A stretch of 53,236 nucleotides of DNA from Hellea sp. (GCA_020628425.1 JAHDEZ010000015.1:1-53236), one strand, 5' to 3'; shown: positions 17,023-26,816, counted from the first letter of the stretch. Program-made: numbers and translations. Notes: generated by a model from the sequence alone, not told the origin.

Positions 17023-17202
17023 ATGCTGGACACAATCCTAAACAAGGTCAAAGACGAAGTACTCGACGAAATCGGCGATGGCGTAGAGGATATCTTCGAA
17101 GACATCCTGGCCTATATCGGTATTGGTATATTCCTTTTAATTGTGGCGGGTATCGCGTGGGTTGCTATCAATGGCACAGATGTTTTCGGGATGATTTTCT
17201 GA
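17023..17202 (+). CDS. Small single-pass membrane protein
   Basis: AAGGAGG (17011-17017) precedes the ATG with five-base spacing, one of the best ribosome-binding sites in the window. The 59-residue product has an acidic amphipathic first half (VKDEVLDEIGDGVEDIFEDI) and one membrane helix (about residues 31-50). No family is recognised. The strong translation signal makes it a credible gene; it stands between the methyltransferase and the RTX gene on the same strand. Confidence 0.7.
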   Translation: MLDTILNKVKDEVLDEIGDGVEDIFEDILAYIGIGIFLLIVAGIAWVAINGTDVFGMIF

Positions 17203-17300
17203 TAGTTGAAATCTCATAAATTGTAACCCGCGTCACAGACACGTTCTGTTAACCCTATTAAAAATGTCCCTAATCACAGCAATCGATTGGGGATTTTATT

Positions 17301-19388
17301 ATGACAACTTGGCGCGACTCTTTCGCTTTAAATGAAATTAATCCAAATAACCACGACGACCCAGATGTTACGGTTTTGGATGATGGTCGCATGGTCGCGG
17401 TGTGGTATGAGCGCGACGGCGGTGTATCTGAATTTTTTCTTCGCTTTCAGATATTAGATCCTTTTGGAAATGCTGTCGGGCCTCTGTTGACCGTAGACCC
17501 CGGGAATATGTCCCCGGTAAATTTCGAACCAGATATCCACGCTTTGCCCAACGGCGGATTTGTTGTTGTTTATGAGGACGCCGCGGCGAATGCGTTGATA
17601 TATAGGAAATACGACTCAAACGGCGTAGAGATTTCTGATGGAACAATAGTCTCTGGTCCCGGATGGGGAAACGCGTTTGACGGTCCAGGTGTCGCCGTTG
17701 CGTCGGATGGCAGTTTTCTCGTGACTTACAATTTTAAAGATCCTGCAAGCCCCGCTAATGATGAAATTCGAGGAAACTTGGTGGATGCCAATGGCGTCGT
17801 CGGTACACAGCAAATTATTCGGGCAGACTCTTTTACGAATAACCCTGTATCAATTCAGGGAAATCCGTCCGATCCAGAGACCGCCGCTTTAAAAAACGGC
17901 GGTTTTGTAACTGTTTACAGAGAGGCTGACGGACCTGACGGTAGTACGAAAGAGTACACGATCGAATTTCGCTTGACCAATGCCGATGGATCAAACGGAA
18001 TAAATGCAAACGTGACTCTGACTGACGGATCTTTTGATTCTAGGCCGGTTGTTGCAGCCTTAGATTCCGGGGGATTTGCCGTCGCGTTTGAGGAAACAGA
18101 CTCGGTAAATTGGCGGGTATTTGACGCTTCCGGGAATGCGGTCGCGAGCCGCATGTCGGTAGAGTTACCCGGAGGCGTAGATGGTACAGGTATTTTAGGG
18201 CTTTCAGATGGAACATTTGTCATCGCCTATACCGACAATGCTAGAAATGTACTTGTGGTTATGCAACTTGATGCGTCGGGAACAATTATGTCCAGTTTTG
18301 ACGCTCAAAGCAACGTAGGTTTGTCTGGAGATACTCCTAGTATAGAATTGGCTGAATTGCCTGATGGGCGCATTGTATTGACCTATGGCGATACTGAGAA
18401 CTTCATGGAAATCCTCGACTTCGGAAACACAATCGACGTCTTTGGCAACTATCAAGTGGGCACGATCAACAATGATGTCTTTACTATCGATCCAGGTGTT
18501 GCATTGGTCGATGGCGGAGCCGGCAACGATCAAATCACTGGCAATAATGGCGACAATACCATCTACGGCAATGACGGCTTTGATACGCTGCGCGGTGGGA
18601 ATGGTAATGATACGCTGGACGGCGGACTAAGTGCCGACAAATTATATGGTCAAGGTGGCGACGATTATCTGGATGGAGGCGACGGTAACGACCTGCTATT
18701 GGGTGGTTCAGGGGCCGATGAAATGTATGGCGGCCTTGGCCGGGATGTCTTCTATTTTGATCATTTGGATACGGTCGTTGACGGTGGAGCGGGGTATGAC
18801 CGCGCTATCGCGTCTTCCACATCGCAGGCCGTGTCCCTTGATATGACCTCCGGTTCCATTCAGGCGGCTTTCGGTTCGGCTTTCGGGGATACATTGGATG
18901 CCAGTGGGGCAACCTTCCGAACGCGCATAGCGGGCGAAGACGGCAATGACACCATTATTGGCGGCACGCTGGCCGACCGGATTACGGGCGACGGCGGGGA
19001 CGACACCATCACCGGCGGCACCGGCAATGATAAATTTATCTTCGCCAGTGGTTGGGGCAATGACACCATTACCGACTTCGATAATGGCCGCGACCGGATG
19101 GACGTGGCGCAGGCCGGTATTACAGATATCAGTCAGCTGACCATTTCCACCAGTGGTGCTGATACGCTGGTGGAATTCGGCGCCAACTCAATCCTCTTGC
19201 AGGGCATTGATGTGGCTACGGTCAACAGCTTTGATTTCAGATTTGCGACCGCAGCAAATGACAAAATGGACGACGCCGTTAGCCTCGCACAGTCTTATGA
19301 TCTGCCCCTGCGCAGCAACGCATTTGAGACGCAATATGACTGGCAGGATAGTATTTACGCAGACGCCGAAGATTGGATGATGTTTTAA
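17301..19388 (+). CDS. RTX-type calcium-binding protein with seven propeller-like repeats
   Basis: A 695-residue protein lacking an N-terminal signal peptide. Residues 20-375 carry seven copies of an 'xLxDGxFVVxY' repeat (near 27, 82, 134, 197, 253, 301 and 353; 48-63-residue period), suggesting a seven-bladed beta-propeller. Residues 403-600 hold RTX nonapeptides of the GGxGxDxL type ([42 protein letters not shown]). The acidic C-terminus ends with hydrophobic residues (DAEDWMMF), consistent with an uncleaved type I secretion signal. It is likely exported by an ABC/HlyD/TolC-type system that is not in the window. Function outside the cell is unknown; adhesion or matrix roles are possible. 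Confidence 0.87.
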   Translation: MTTWRDSFALNEINPNNHDDPDVTVLDDGRMVAVWYERDGGVSEFFLRFQILDPFGNAVGPLLTVDPGNMSPVNFEPDIHALPNGGFVVVYEDAAANALIYRKYDSNGVEISDGTIVSGPGWGNAFDGPGVAVASDGSFLVTYNFKDPASPANDEIRGNLVDANGVVGTQQIIRADSFTNNPVSIQGNPSDPETAALKNGGFVTVYREADGPDGSTKEYTIEFRLTNADGSNGINANVTLTDGSFDSRPVVAALDSGGFAVAFEETDSVNWRVFDASGNAVASRMSVELPGGVDGTGILGLSDGTFVIAYTDNARNVLVVMQLDASGTIMSSFDAQSNVGLSGDTPSIELAELPDGRIVLTYGDTENFMEILDFGNTIDVFGNYQVGTINNDVFTIDPGVALVDGGAGNDQITGNNGDNTIYGNDGFDTLRGGNGNDTLDGGLSADKLYGQGGDDYLDGGDGNDLLLGGSGADEMYGGLGRDVFYFDHLDTVVDGGAGYDRAIASSTSQAVSLDMTSGSIQAAFGSAFGDTLDASGATFRTRIAGEDGNDTIIGGTLADRITGDGGDDTITGGTGNDKFIFASGWGNDTITDFDNGRDRMDVAQAGITDISQLTISTSGADTLVEFGANSILLQGIDVATVNSFDFRFATAANDKMDDAVSLAQSYDLPLRSNAFETQYDWQDSIYADAEDWMMF

Positions 19389-19397
19389 AGTCCGGAA

Positions 19398-19420
19398 GAG
19401 ATCGACTAATCGTCGGTCTC
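19398..19420. terminator. Hairpin between convergent RTX and SRPBCC genes
   Basis: GAGATCGAC (19398-19406) pairs with GTCGGTCTC (19412-19420) with one G-T pair and a short loop. There is no clear T-run on either side, so it is only a candidate terminator. Confidence 0.3.
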
Positions 19421-19445
19421 AACAATTAAGGCTCAAATTTATTTC

Positions 19446-19907
19446 TTACAGTGACCCCTGATACTCCGCTTCGCAGAGCTCCTTAAGCACAGCATGGGCC
19501 TCGGCCGTGGGGTCTTTGGAACTAAACTTTGACAACAGGCCAAAGACTGGTGCGATAAATCTCACAAAGCCTTTGAACTTGATTTCTGTGTATTGCGTCA
19601 GTTCCGTCTGAGCTGGAGCTGTAGCATTCAGGTGATAGTCCACATCCAGATCAAACATATCGGCAGTGATATAGGCGCGCATACGCTCATTCAGTGTGTA
19701 TGCCGTGACCTCGCCGATCATTTCCATGTCTTTGCCTCGCTCATGATAAACCTGCCGGAAGCGGGAACCTATTTTGTCTTCGGTTTCTGTTAGAGGCACA
19801 TCCTCGACCAGATTAGGCAGCCATTGTTTCATTTTGTCTGTATCTTCGAGCCAGACAAATACGTTTTTTGTAGGCGCGTCGATAACGGTGACGGTTGTTG
19901 ATTTCAT
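19446..19907 (-). CDS. SRPBCC-family protein
   Basis: A 153-residue START/Bet v1-like protein. The opening STTVTVIDAPTKNVFVWLEDTDKMKQWLPNLV is the first strand and helix of the SRPBCC fold, with later strands IGSRFRQVYHERGKDMEM and QTELTQYTEIKFKGF. Such proteins hold a hydrophobic ligand in a deep pocket; many are polyketide-cyclase-like or of unknown role. GGAGG precedes its ATG. It follows betA in the same direction after 94 bases; a link to choline use is not evident. Confidence 0.8.
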   Translation of the reverse strand: MKSTTVTVIDAPTKNVFVWLEDTDKMKQWLPNLVEDVPLTETEDKIGSRFRQVYHERGKDMEMIGEVTAYTLNERMRAYITADMFDLDVDYHLNATAPAQTELTQYTEIKFKGFVRFIAPVFGLLSKFSSKDPTAEAHAVLKELCEAEYQGSL

Positions 19908-20001
19908 CTTGTCCTCCCTATCGCCAACGTCGATAGCTTAAATTGGCCAGTTCAACAATATATCGAAAATCGAGTTGGATGACCGGATAAGCCGAGCTTG
20001 T

Positions 20002-21612
20002 CTAAGTCGATGCTTCCAAAATTAAATCAGCAGCCCTTTCGGCGACCATCATCGTCGGGGCATTAAGGTTGCCATTTGTGATCGTCGGGAAAATCGAAGA
20101 GTCAACGACCCGTAGGCCCTCAATGCCTCTGACCCGACATAATGGATCCACAACGGCCAGCTTGTCGTGATCCGAACCCATTTTACAGGTGCAAGAAGGA
20201 TGGTAGGCGCTCTCGACGTTTTGGCGTACCCACGCGTCTATTTCGTCATCGCTTTTTATATTTTGACCGGGTTGAATTTCTTCCCCCCGGAACGGTTTTA
20301 GGGCGTCCTGCCGCAATATATTGCGCGTTATCCGGATGACTTTCCGCCAGTCTTTGACGTCGTCCTCGTCCTCAAGGTAATTGAACAGAATATCGGGTTT
20401 GTCCTGACTGTTGGAGGATTTGATCATAACCGAGCCCCGGCTTTTGGGTTTGTTGGGGCCAACATGGACCTGATATCCGTGACCTTTAAAGGGGGCTTTC
20501 CCGTCATATCTGATGGCGGCTGGCAAAAAGTGAAATTGCGTGTCAGGCCATATTCGGTCGGGATCAGAGCGGATAAAAGCACAACTTTCGAAGTGATTGG
20601 TCGCGCCCAGACCGGTCCGGAAAAACAGCCACTGCGCACCGATCAGGGCTTTGCTAAACAGGTCCAGCTTGCCGTTTAATGTAATGGGCTGAAGACATTT
20701 ATATTGAAAATAGACTTCCAGATGATCCTGCAGGTTTTGACCGACCCCAGGCAAATCGGCGACAACCTCAATGCCAAGGGATTTCAAATGTTCAACCGAA
20801 CCAATGCCCGAAAGCTGCAGGAGTTGTGGGGAGCCAATAGATCCGGCTGACAGAATAATTTCTTTGGCGGCGTCGACTCTATGGGTTTTACCGTATTTCT
20901 CATACTCAACCGCAACGGCTTTGCGCCCCTCAAACAAGATCCGTTTGACATGTGCGTGTTTCATCACATCTAGATTTGACCGAGACCGTGCGGGGTCCAG
21001 ATAGGCTTTGGCGGAAGAGGCCCGAATGCCTTTATCGACATTCATCTGCATGGGTCCAAATCCCTCTTGTTGCGCTCCATTATAGTCCGAATTCTCAGGA
21101 TACCCAGCCTGCACCCCGGCCTCAATAAAGGCCTTGTAGAGGGGATTTAACGTCATGTTATTGCCCCGGTTAACAGTCACAGGCCCTAGGCCGCCTCGAT
21201 ACTGGCTGTCTTCGCCCTCCCAGTTCTCCATACGTTTGAAATAGGGGAGACAGGTCTTATAGCTCCAACCCTTTGCCCCGTGAGCTTCCCACTCATCGAA
21301 ATCTTTTGCGTTACCGCGCACGAAAACCATACCATTGATCGAGGAAGACCCCCCTAAGCCTTTTCCTCTTGGACAGTGCAGTTTTCTATGGTTCAAATAG
21401 GGCTCCGCCTGGCTTTCAAAATCCCAGTTGAAGCGTTTCGAATTCATGGGATAGGAGAGGGCGGACGGCATTTTTACAAACAGGCTTTTGTCGCTGCCGC
21501 CTGCTTCTATCAGCAATACCTTATTTTTGCCGTCCTGCGACAGACGGTTCGCAAGCACACAACCTGCGGATCCGGCTCCGACGATGATGTAGTGGTAGGG
21601 CATGCTCGACAT
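20002..21612 (-). CDS. betA: Choline dehydrogenase (GMC oxidoreductase)
   Basis: A 536-residue FAD enzyme that oxidises choline to betaine aldehyde at the inner membrane. The dinucleotide motif is [16 protein letters not shown]; the GMC signature 1 region reads [16 protein letters not shown]. BetA-typical stretches include [29 protein letters not shown] and [17 protein letters not shown]. The catalytic His is in [13 protein letters not shown] and the Asn/His pair region in [10 protein letters not shown]. Together with betI nearby this supports choline over other alcohols, though some GMC enzymes are misassigned. No betB, betC or choline importer is in the window. A terminator-like hairpin separates it from the TonB receptor. 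Confidence 0.82.
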   Translation of the reverse strand: MSSMPYHYIIVGAGSAGCVLANRLSQDGKNKVLLIEAGGSDKSLFVKMPSALSYPMNSKRFNWDFESQAEPYLNHRKLHCPRGKGLGGSSSINGMVFVRGNAKDFDEWEAHGAKGWSYKTCLPYFKRMENWEGEDSQYRGGLGPVTVNRGNNMTLNPLYKAFIEAGVQAGYPENSDYNGAQQEGFGPMQMNVDKGIRASSAKAYLDPARSRSNLDVMKHAHVKRILFEGRKAVAVEYEKYGKTHRVDAAKEIILSAGSIGSPQLLQLSGIGSVEHLKSLGIEVVADLPGVGQNLQDHLEVYFQYKCLQPITLNGKLDLFSKALIGAQWLFFRTGLGATNHFESCAFIRSDPDRIWPDTQFHFLPAAIRYDGKAPFKGHGYQVHVGPNKPKSRGSVMIKSSNSQDKPDILFNYLEDEDDVKDWRKVIRITRNILRQDALKPFRGEEIQPGQNIKSDDEIDAWVRQNVESAYHPSCTCKMGSDHDKLAVVDPLCRVRGIEGLRVVDSSIFPTITNGNLNAPTMMVAERAADLILEAST

Positions 21613-21655
21613 AATGACTAAGTTCTTGATAATTCCTTATACAACAGATCCAAGT

Positions 21656-21687
21656 AAAAAAGGGTGGTTCGCTCACGACAAACCACC
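21656..21687 (-). terminator. Terminator/attenuator between TonB receptor gene and betA
   Basis: Read on the minus strand, GGTGGTT (complement of 21681-21687) pairs with AACCACC (complement of 21663-21669), followed by CTTTTTT (complement of 21656-21662). It follows the receptor stop by about 29 bases and precedes betA by about 44 bases. It could end most receptor transcripts or set the ratio of receptor to dehydrogenase. Confidence 0.65.
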
Positions 21688-21715
21688 GCAGTATTAGCGC
21701 GCCCCAGGGGGTCGG

Positions 21716-23956
21716 TTAGAAGTTAACTTTGAATTTTGCGCCAGCCCATCGCGGGGGGGCAAAAACCTGAATAGTGTAGCCGACAATATCATAGGTATAA
21801 GTCAGCGCTTCTGTATCCGTCAGATTGTTGACAAAAAGACTAGCCTCCCAGGCTTTGCTGGGTGAGGTGTATGTCAGGTCCGCATTGACCATGGTATAAT
21901 CGCCACCGGTTGTAATCTCGGATTGGATGACGTTAAAGGATTGCTCCCCGACATAATTCGCCGATAGTTGCGCCGCGAGCTCTCCGCTTTCACCCAGACT
22001 AATGGACTTTCGAACCATGCCATTTGCACTGAATTCAGGTGCCAAGGGCGCATTTTGATCAATAACGCCTTCATCGGCATTATTGACCTCTGTGTCCAAA
22101 AGGCTGACCCCGGCTAAGACATCCCAGCCATTTCCAGGAGAATAAACGGCCTCAGCTTCCGCCCCAAAGAATTCAGCAGTGGAATTCAGCATAAGGCTGG
22201 TTGTTCCTTCGAAGAAGAAAGCCTGAAAATTGTCATAGTCATAGTAAAACGCACTGGTATTTAAACGAAGGTCCCCGAACTGGCTCTTTGTGCCTATTTC
22301 ATAGGCCGTCAAAACTTCCGGATCAAAACCAATGGCGTCAAGCGTTGGTGCCTGAGCTCCATAAGAGTCCGTGTTAAATCCACCGCCTTTAATTCCGCGG
22401 CTCACCCCGGCATAAAGGAGATGATCTGATGACGCCTGCCAGTCGAGCTGAACTTTGCCTGACCATTCGCTATCTTTGCGATCAATCGTATGTGGCGTCC
22501 CATCATTGAGTAAGCCGGAGCCCGGGAAAAAATCTTCTACAAACTGATAATCAATGCTTTTGTCGTCTTGGGTCCATCTTAGGCCGCCCGTCAGTTTTAG
22601 CGTTTCTGACAAAGCATAATCGGCCTGACCAAAAATTGAATAGGTTTCCGTATTGTTGGTCGCTTCAAAGCGTGGAACGAAACCACGTCCGAAAGTCGGG
22701 AACTTGAAGGCTCCATAAAAATCATTTTCGATATCGAGATAATAAAGGCCGACAATCCAATTGAACGAATCGCCCTCTTTCTCCAATCGAACTTCCTGAG
22801 ATAACTGATCAATATCGGAGCCGGCTTCATAAGTGGCATAGGCAAATGCCGTGCTATCGTCATCCTCGCGATAGTCTTTTTCACTTGTCGTATAATCTGA
22901 TACCGAGGTCAAAGACATGCTATCGCCGACCCGGGTTTCAAAAATAGCCGTGAAATTACTGGAGGTACGATCGACGCCACCATCAAAATCAAACGCACCG
23001 GCGTGAACATCTCCATCGCCGTCATCGATACCGTCGAAACTAACAAAGTTCGGTCCATTGGTGTCGTCGACAATATTCTGAAACCCGTAAAGGCCAAAAG
23101 AGGCATCGCGGCAAGCCTGATCGCCAGGTGCTGTCGTACAATATCTCCGATCGGCGACATTGGCATCGGCTGAGGATGCAACAGAGTTAAACACGCCCCC
23201 GCGCGTATCCAGGACGGTGTGTTGTCCGATCAACAATAAAGACGATTCATCGCCAATATCGACATTCAACATGGCGCGTCCGGAAAATGTATCATCGGCC
23301 CGCATATCCGGACCAATTCTGTTTTCAATATAGCCGTTATCCTTGTTGTAATATAAAGCCAGGCGGCCTTGAACATTATCACTGATAGGTCCACTTACGA
23401 CGCCCGTTGCGCCGATCTGGCCATATTCTGCGACTGTAAATCCGACCGATCCCTCAAATTCGTCCGTCGGCCTGTTACTTATAAAATGCACCAAGCCGCC
23501 GGTCGCATTTCGTCCGTAAAGGGTGCCTTGTGGCCCCCTCAATACTTCGATACGCTGAATATCATAGGATGGTACGCCTGAAGCGCCGGGTGAAGATACA
23601 TAGGCCTCGTCCCGGTAAATGGCGATGGGAGCTTCTTGCCCTTCGGCAAAATCCAACTGACTGACGCCGCGAATAGAAAAGAGGGCGATGTTACCCGCAT
23701 CACCCGTATTCGACGTCGTGATAAGACCCGGCGTTTGAGCAGAGACATCCAGAGAATTATCCCATCCTAACGCCTCCATCTGCTCGCCCGTAAAAGCTGA
23801 AACTGAGACACCGACGTCCTGAAGGTTTTCCTCTTTTTTCTGTGCTGTGACGACGATTTCATCCTCAAAAACCTGCGCCTGTGCGGCGAGTGGTGTGGAC
23901 AATGCCACAGAGGTCAGTAAGACTGCCTTCAATATTGTGCGATCAATTTTTCTCAT
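21716..23956 (-). CDS. TonB-dependent outer membrane receptor
   Basis: A 746-residue outer-membrane importer. A signal peptide ends near LAAQAQVF. The plug follows, with EDEIVVTAQKKEENLQDVGV, PGLITTSNTGD and IEVLRGPQGTLYGRNATGG. The 22-strand barrel occupies the rest, ending in the terminal-strand pattern AGAKFKVNF. The plug belongs to the sphingomonad/alphaproteobacterial group whose members import plant or host-derived organics rather than only siderophores. It sits behind a BetI-like operator and ahead of betA. A choline-containing ligand (phosphocholine ester, choline sulfate, carnitine-like compound) is therefore the best guess, by context only. Confidence 0.92.
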   Translation of the reverse strand: MRKIDRTILKAVLLTSVALSTPLAAQAQVFEDEIVVTAQKKEENLQDVGVSVSAFTGEQMEALGWDNSLDVSAQTPGLITTSNTGDAGNIALFSIRGVSQLDFAEGQEAPIAIYRDEAYVSSPGASGVPSYDIQRIEVLRGPQGTLYGRNATGGLVHFISNRPTDEFEGSVGFTVAEYGQIGATGVVSGPISDNVQGRLALYYNKDNGYIENRIGPDMRADDTFSGRAMLNVDIGDESSLLLIGQHTVLDTRGGVFNSVASSADANVADRRYCTTAPGDQACRDASFGLYGFQNIVDDTNGPNFVSFDGIDDGDGDVHAGAFDFDGGVDRTSSNFTAIFETRVGDSMSLTSVSDYTTSEKDYREDDDSTAFAYATYEAGSDIDQLSQEVRLEKEGDSFNWIVGLYYLDIENDFYGAFKFPTFGRGFVPRFEATNNTETYSIFGQADYALSETLKLTGGLRWTQDDKSIDYQFVEDFFPGSGLLNDGTPHTIDRKDSEWSGKVQLDWQASSDHLLYAGVSRGIKGGGFNTDSYGAQAPTLDAIGFDPEVLTAYEIGTKSQFGDLRLNTSAFYYDYDNFQAFFFEGTTSLMLNSTAEFFGAEAEAVYSPGNGWDVLAGVSLLDTEVNNADEGVIDQNAPLAPEFSANGMVRKSISLGESGELAAQLSANYVGEQSFNVIQSEITTGGDYTMVNADLTYTSPSKAWEASLFVNNLTDTEALTYTYDIVGYTIQVFAPPRWAGAKFKVNF

Positions 23957-24012
23957 TATAAAAGTCTCCCCTTTATGGTGTTCGGCAACCGATAAAGACG
24001 ATGTAACTTATT

Positions 24013-24032
24013 TATATTGAACGGTCAATCAA
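24013..24032. promoter_or_regulatory. BetI-box-like palindrome upstream of TonB receptor gene
   Basis: ATTGAACGGTCAAT (24016-24029) is a palindrome with half-sites ATTGA and TCAAT four bases apart, about 60 bases before the receptor start. It resembles the BetI operators I recall from enterobacteria and pseudomonads (TTGAACG..CAAT dyads). On the minus strand the embedded TTGACC could be the -35 hexamer, so a bound repressor would block transcription. BetI is encoded immediately upstream. Confidence 0.65.
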
Positions 24033-24046
24033 TAATAGATTGTCTT

Positions 24047-24082
24047 GGAAATGGAAATGGAAATGGAAATGGAAATTGAAAT
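24047..24082. repeat. GGAAAT hexamer tandem repeat
   Basis: Five perfect GGAAAT units (24047-24076) and one degenerate unit TGAAAT lie between the end of betI and the BetI-like operator. Copy number could vary between strains through slippage. Confidence 0.85.
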
Positions 24083-24130
24083 CAGTGGGGACATATTGAG
24101 TTCGCGGGCGCAGGGCTAAAGTTCAACGTC

Positions 24131-24718
24131 CTAGACTTGGTGTTTTTCAAGTTGCCGTTCCAGATAATCCAGACACAATCTGGTCGCTTCTTTTTGATCG
24201 ATCCCGCCTGTTTGAAAGGCACCGCGGAGCCAGATGCCGTCAATCATAGCCGCCAATCCTTCAGCCACAAATTTGGCATCATTTCTGACCATAAGTTTAC
24301 AGAGCCAATATCGTAGATTTGACTGAAGCCTCGAAAGGTTCACCCGTTGCAGTCTCGCAAGAGCCGGGTCATGCAAGGCTTGTCCCCAAAATGCCAGCCA
24401 CACAGTAGCGGCAGCTGGGGTGACTTGCTCCGAAGAAAAATTGGCATTGATGATCGCAATAATTCTGTCCTTGGGGTCATCTGAGTTTTTCGAATTACCC
24501 GAAGCCGCCCTATTTAGGGATTTTAAAAGGTGACGCATAGTTGCTTCGAGTAAGCCGCCTTTGCCGCCAAAGTAATGGCTGACTATGCCTGTAGACACGC
24601 CGGCGATTTTACTGACTTTCGCAATCGTCGTTCCCTGGAATCCAAATTCATGTATGCATTCAAAAGTTGCCTGGATTAACTGGGCTCTTCTAATAGGGGC
24701 CATCCCTAATTTTGGCAT
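24131..24718 (-). CDS. betI: Choline-responsive TetR-family repressor BetI
   Basis: A 195-residue regulator, the same length as E. coli BetI. The opening MPKLGMAPIRRAQLIQATFE is the characteristic BetI start, and the helix-turn-helix region ends VSTGIVSHYFGGKGGLLEATMRHLL, also BetI-specific. BetI represses choline oxidation genes and is released by choline. A strong CGGAGGA ribosome-binding site precedes its ATG. It is upstream of, and parallel to, the TonB receptor and betA, with the operator candidate between. The C-terminal ligand domain (ATVWLAFWGQALHDP) keeps the conserved WLAFW segment. Confidence 0.93.
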   Translation of the reverse strand: MPKLGMAPIRRAQLIQATFECIHEFGFQGTTIAKVSKIAGVSTGIVSHYFGGKGGLLEATMRHLLKSLNRAASGNSKNSDDPKDRIIAIINANFSSEQVTPAAATVWLAFWGQALHDPALARLQRVNLSRLQSNLRYWLCKLMVRNDAKFVAEGLAAMIDGIWLRGAFQTGGIDQKEATRLCLDYLERQLEKHQV

Positions 24719-24813
24719 AAAATCCTCCGGGCCACACTAAATGCAGATTTCTGACAGATAATCAAATATATCTCTGCGAAATGGTGCGGCAGGCTGAGCT
24801 ATCGTAACTGGCT

Positions 24814-25395
24814 TCAGGCTCTGACAGGGATAGGGCAAACCACACCGGTACCGCCTATGCCGCAATAGCCTTCCGGATTTTTGGCCAGATATTGCTGATG
24901 GTAATCTTCGGCCGGGTGGTATTTTCCAATAGGCGCAATTTCCGTGGTGATGGGCCCAAAACCGTCGGCTACATAAAGGGGCTCATAGCGGGCTTTGGCG
25001 TCCTGCGCCGCCTGAGCCTGAGCATCATTATATGTATAAATGGCGCTGCGATATTGCGTACCGATATCATTGCCTTGACGATTGCCTTGCGTGGGGTCGT
25101 GATTTTCAAAAAACACCTTAAGCAATTCATCATAGGAAATTTTGGCCGGGTCAAAAACTACATGCACCACTTCGGCATGGTTTGTCGTACCGGTGCAGAC
25201 ATGTTTATAATCCGGGTTGGACGTATGGCCGCCCGCGTAACCCACGGATGTCACATACACGCCGTCCAGTTTCCAGAAGATACGCTCTACGCCCCAAAAA
25301 CAGCCCATGCCGAACATGGCCTGTTCCGCACCTGCTGGATAGCCGGAGAACATATCATTGCCGTTGACAAAATGAGTGGGATTTTCGGTGAGCAT
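24814..25395 (-). CDS. msrA: Peptide-methionine (S)-S-oxide reductase MsrA
   Basis: A 193-residue cytosolic repair enzyme reducing methionine-S-sulfoxide. The catalytic motif [12 protein letters not shown] has the active Cys32. Conserved segments [32 protein letters not shown] and [23 protein letters not shown] are complete, and resolving cysteines lie in [13 protein letters not shown]. It is followed after 11 bases by the N-formylglutamate amidohydrolase gene's 5' neighbour order (that gene is transcribed first), so both share an operon. Confidence 0.96.
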   Translation of the reverse strand: MLTENPTHFVNGNDMFSGYPAGAEQAMFGMGCFWGVERIFWKLDGVYVTSVGYAGGHTSNPDYKHVCTGTTNHAEVVHVVFDPAKISYDELLKVFFENHDPTQGNRQGNDIGTQYRSAIYTYNDAQAQAAQDAKARYEPLYVADGFGPITTEIAPIGKYHPAEDYHQQYLAKNPEGYCGIGGTGVVCPIPVRA

Positions 25396-25406
25396 AAGAG
25401 CCTCCT

Positions 25407-26147
25407 TTATAGAACCTTTTGCAGTTTATTCATAAGGGGTCGCAGAGCTTTCGCCAAGTCCCTCGCCACAGAGATGGCCTTGTCGTCCGTATCGATCAAA
25501 GCCTGATTAATCTCGATGGACAAATGGGGTAATTCCCGCGAGCTGATATGCTCATCCACGGTATGGTTGAGATCAAAAGCCGAGTAGGGCTCGTTATTGG
25601 CGACACGCCATTCCGGGCGGATTTTGGCGAGTTCAGTTTTAAAACGTTCCGCGCTCAATGTGTCCACTTTGAACAAGAGCCCGATGTCCAACTGGCGGGG
25701 CGACTGCCCATTCAGTTGCGGCGTGAAACTGTGAATAGAAATTCCCATGCCAAATCCCATGGCGTCCAGGGAGCGTCCGATGCTCTCATGATAGGGCGTA
25801 TAATATTTATCGACCCGTTTTTGCCATTCATCATCGTCAATGTTCTGATTGCCCGGGATGAGGGTCGCGTCACTGGTCTCTGGTATAAGCGTTGCCATGG
25901 TCAAGACCCGGTTCAAATCGATCACCAGTCTGGAGACGCCCGCCACTTGACCGCCGCAGCCTAATGCTTTGCACATTTCGCGGACAACCGTTTCAGTTCC
26001 TATATCCCAGGCAATATGACGGGTTAGATCAGCCCCGGATAAGCCGAGATTGTCATACTCCGCCGGAATATGTCGCGAGGCATGGTCGCCGAAGATGAAC
26101 AAGGGGAGGCGCTGACGTGCCGGTATTGTGTAGTAAGCTTTGGACAT
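25407..26147 (-). CDS. N-formylglutamate amidohydrolase family protein
   Basis: A 246-residue enzyme of the FGase/HutG2-like family. The start [21 protein letters not shown] holds the typical HxSxxxP segment, and [11 protein letters not shown] is the conserved 'hDxG' block. Other conserved parts are [10 protein letters not shown] and GISIHSFTP. Members hydrolyse N-formyl-glutamate or related amides in a metal-dependent reaction. No other histidine-degradation gene is near, so the physiological substrate is open. It is the first gene of the pair with msrA. Confidence 0.86.
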   Translation of the reverse strand: MSKAYYTIPARQRLPLFIFGDHASRHIPAEYDNLGLSGADLTRHIAWDIGTETVVREMCKALGCGGQVAGVSRLVIDLNRVLTMATLIPETSDATLIPGNQNIDDDEWQKRVDKYYTPYHESIGRSLDAMGFGMGISIHSFTPQLNGQSPRQLDIGLLFKVDTLSAERFKTELAKIRPEWRVANNEPYSAFDLNHTVDEHISSRELPHLSIEINQALIDTDDKAISVARDLAKALRPLMNKLQKVL

Positions 26148-26294
26148 TCAGGCATAAATAGTTAGTGATGGCCTTAAGTAAAGTAGTACAGTTGTGATTT
26201 TTGTCACATATCTTGTCACTTATTTTTGATAAGGTTTTGGCAGCGGTATTTTCATGATATCTGGATGCACTGAATTGAATAGATTGGGAATAAT

Positions 26295-26702
26295 ATGCGC
26301 AGACTATTGACCGCAATTTTAATAATGACGCCGATGAGTGCGCATGCTGGTGATTTAAGCATTGCGGGCATTTGGTGGACCGAATCCAAAGATGCCAAAG
26401 TCGAAATCACCGATTGCGGCGATGGCACGCCGTGCGCCTCTCTTTATTGGGCAAAGGAAGGCAGCCCTAAGGATGTCAATAATCCGGATGCATCCTTGCG
26501 GGACCGTGATTTGATTGGATCCAAAATGTTTTGGGGGTTCACTCAAAAGGGCGATAAGTGGAAAAACGGGCAACTCTATAATGCTCGTAGCGGTAAGACC
26601 TATAAAGCCAAACTGAAAGTCAATAGCAGCGGTGAACTGGAAGTCCGAGGCTGTGTCGGGTTTCTCTGTGACGGGGAAAATTGGACGCGGGTCACAGACT
26701 AA
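26295..26702 (+). CDS. DUF2147 exported protein
   Basis: A 135-residue secreted protein. The signal peptide ends near MSAHAGD (residue 19). The mature domain matches the DUF2147 pattern: IAGIWWTESKDAKVEI, ASLYWAKEGS, GSKMFWGF, WKNGQLYNARSGKTYKAKL and LEVRGCVGFLCDGENWTR. This is a small beta-barrel-like domain of unknown role found in alphaproteobacterial periplasm. It is divergent from the amidohydrolase and convergent with the ligase at 26817. Confidence 0.87.
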   Translation: MRRLLTAILIMTPMSAHAGDLSIAGIWWTESKDAKVEITDCGDGTPCASLYWAKEGSPKDVNNPDASLRDRDLIGSKMFWGFTQKGDKWKNGQLYNARSGKTYKAKLKVNSSGELEVRGCVGFLCDGENWTRVTD

Positions 26703-26816
26703 GCTCCATTGTTTTCGTCAAATTACGGTTCCATCTGATCGGGGCTGAGCCGTCGCTCTAGTTACCAGCGACAGGCAACCAAGCCGCAACCATTTGGTGC
26801 TCTGTCTGTCGTCTCA

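Noticed and set aside
17301-19388. Cytolytic RTX toxin
   Set aside because: No hydrophobic pore domain or acylation context is present; the N-terminal half is propeller-like.
23957-24012. Riboswitch before the TonB receptor (e.g. cobalamin)
   Set aside because: The leader is under 60 bases to the operator and shows no conserved cobalamin or TPP core; a repressor site explains the context better.
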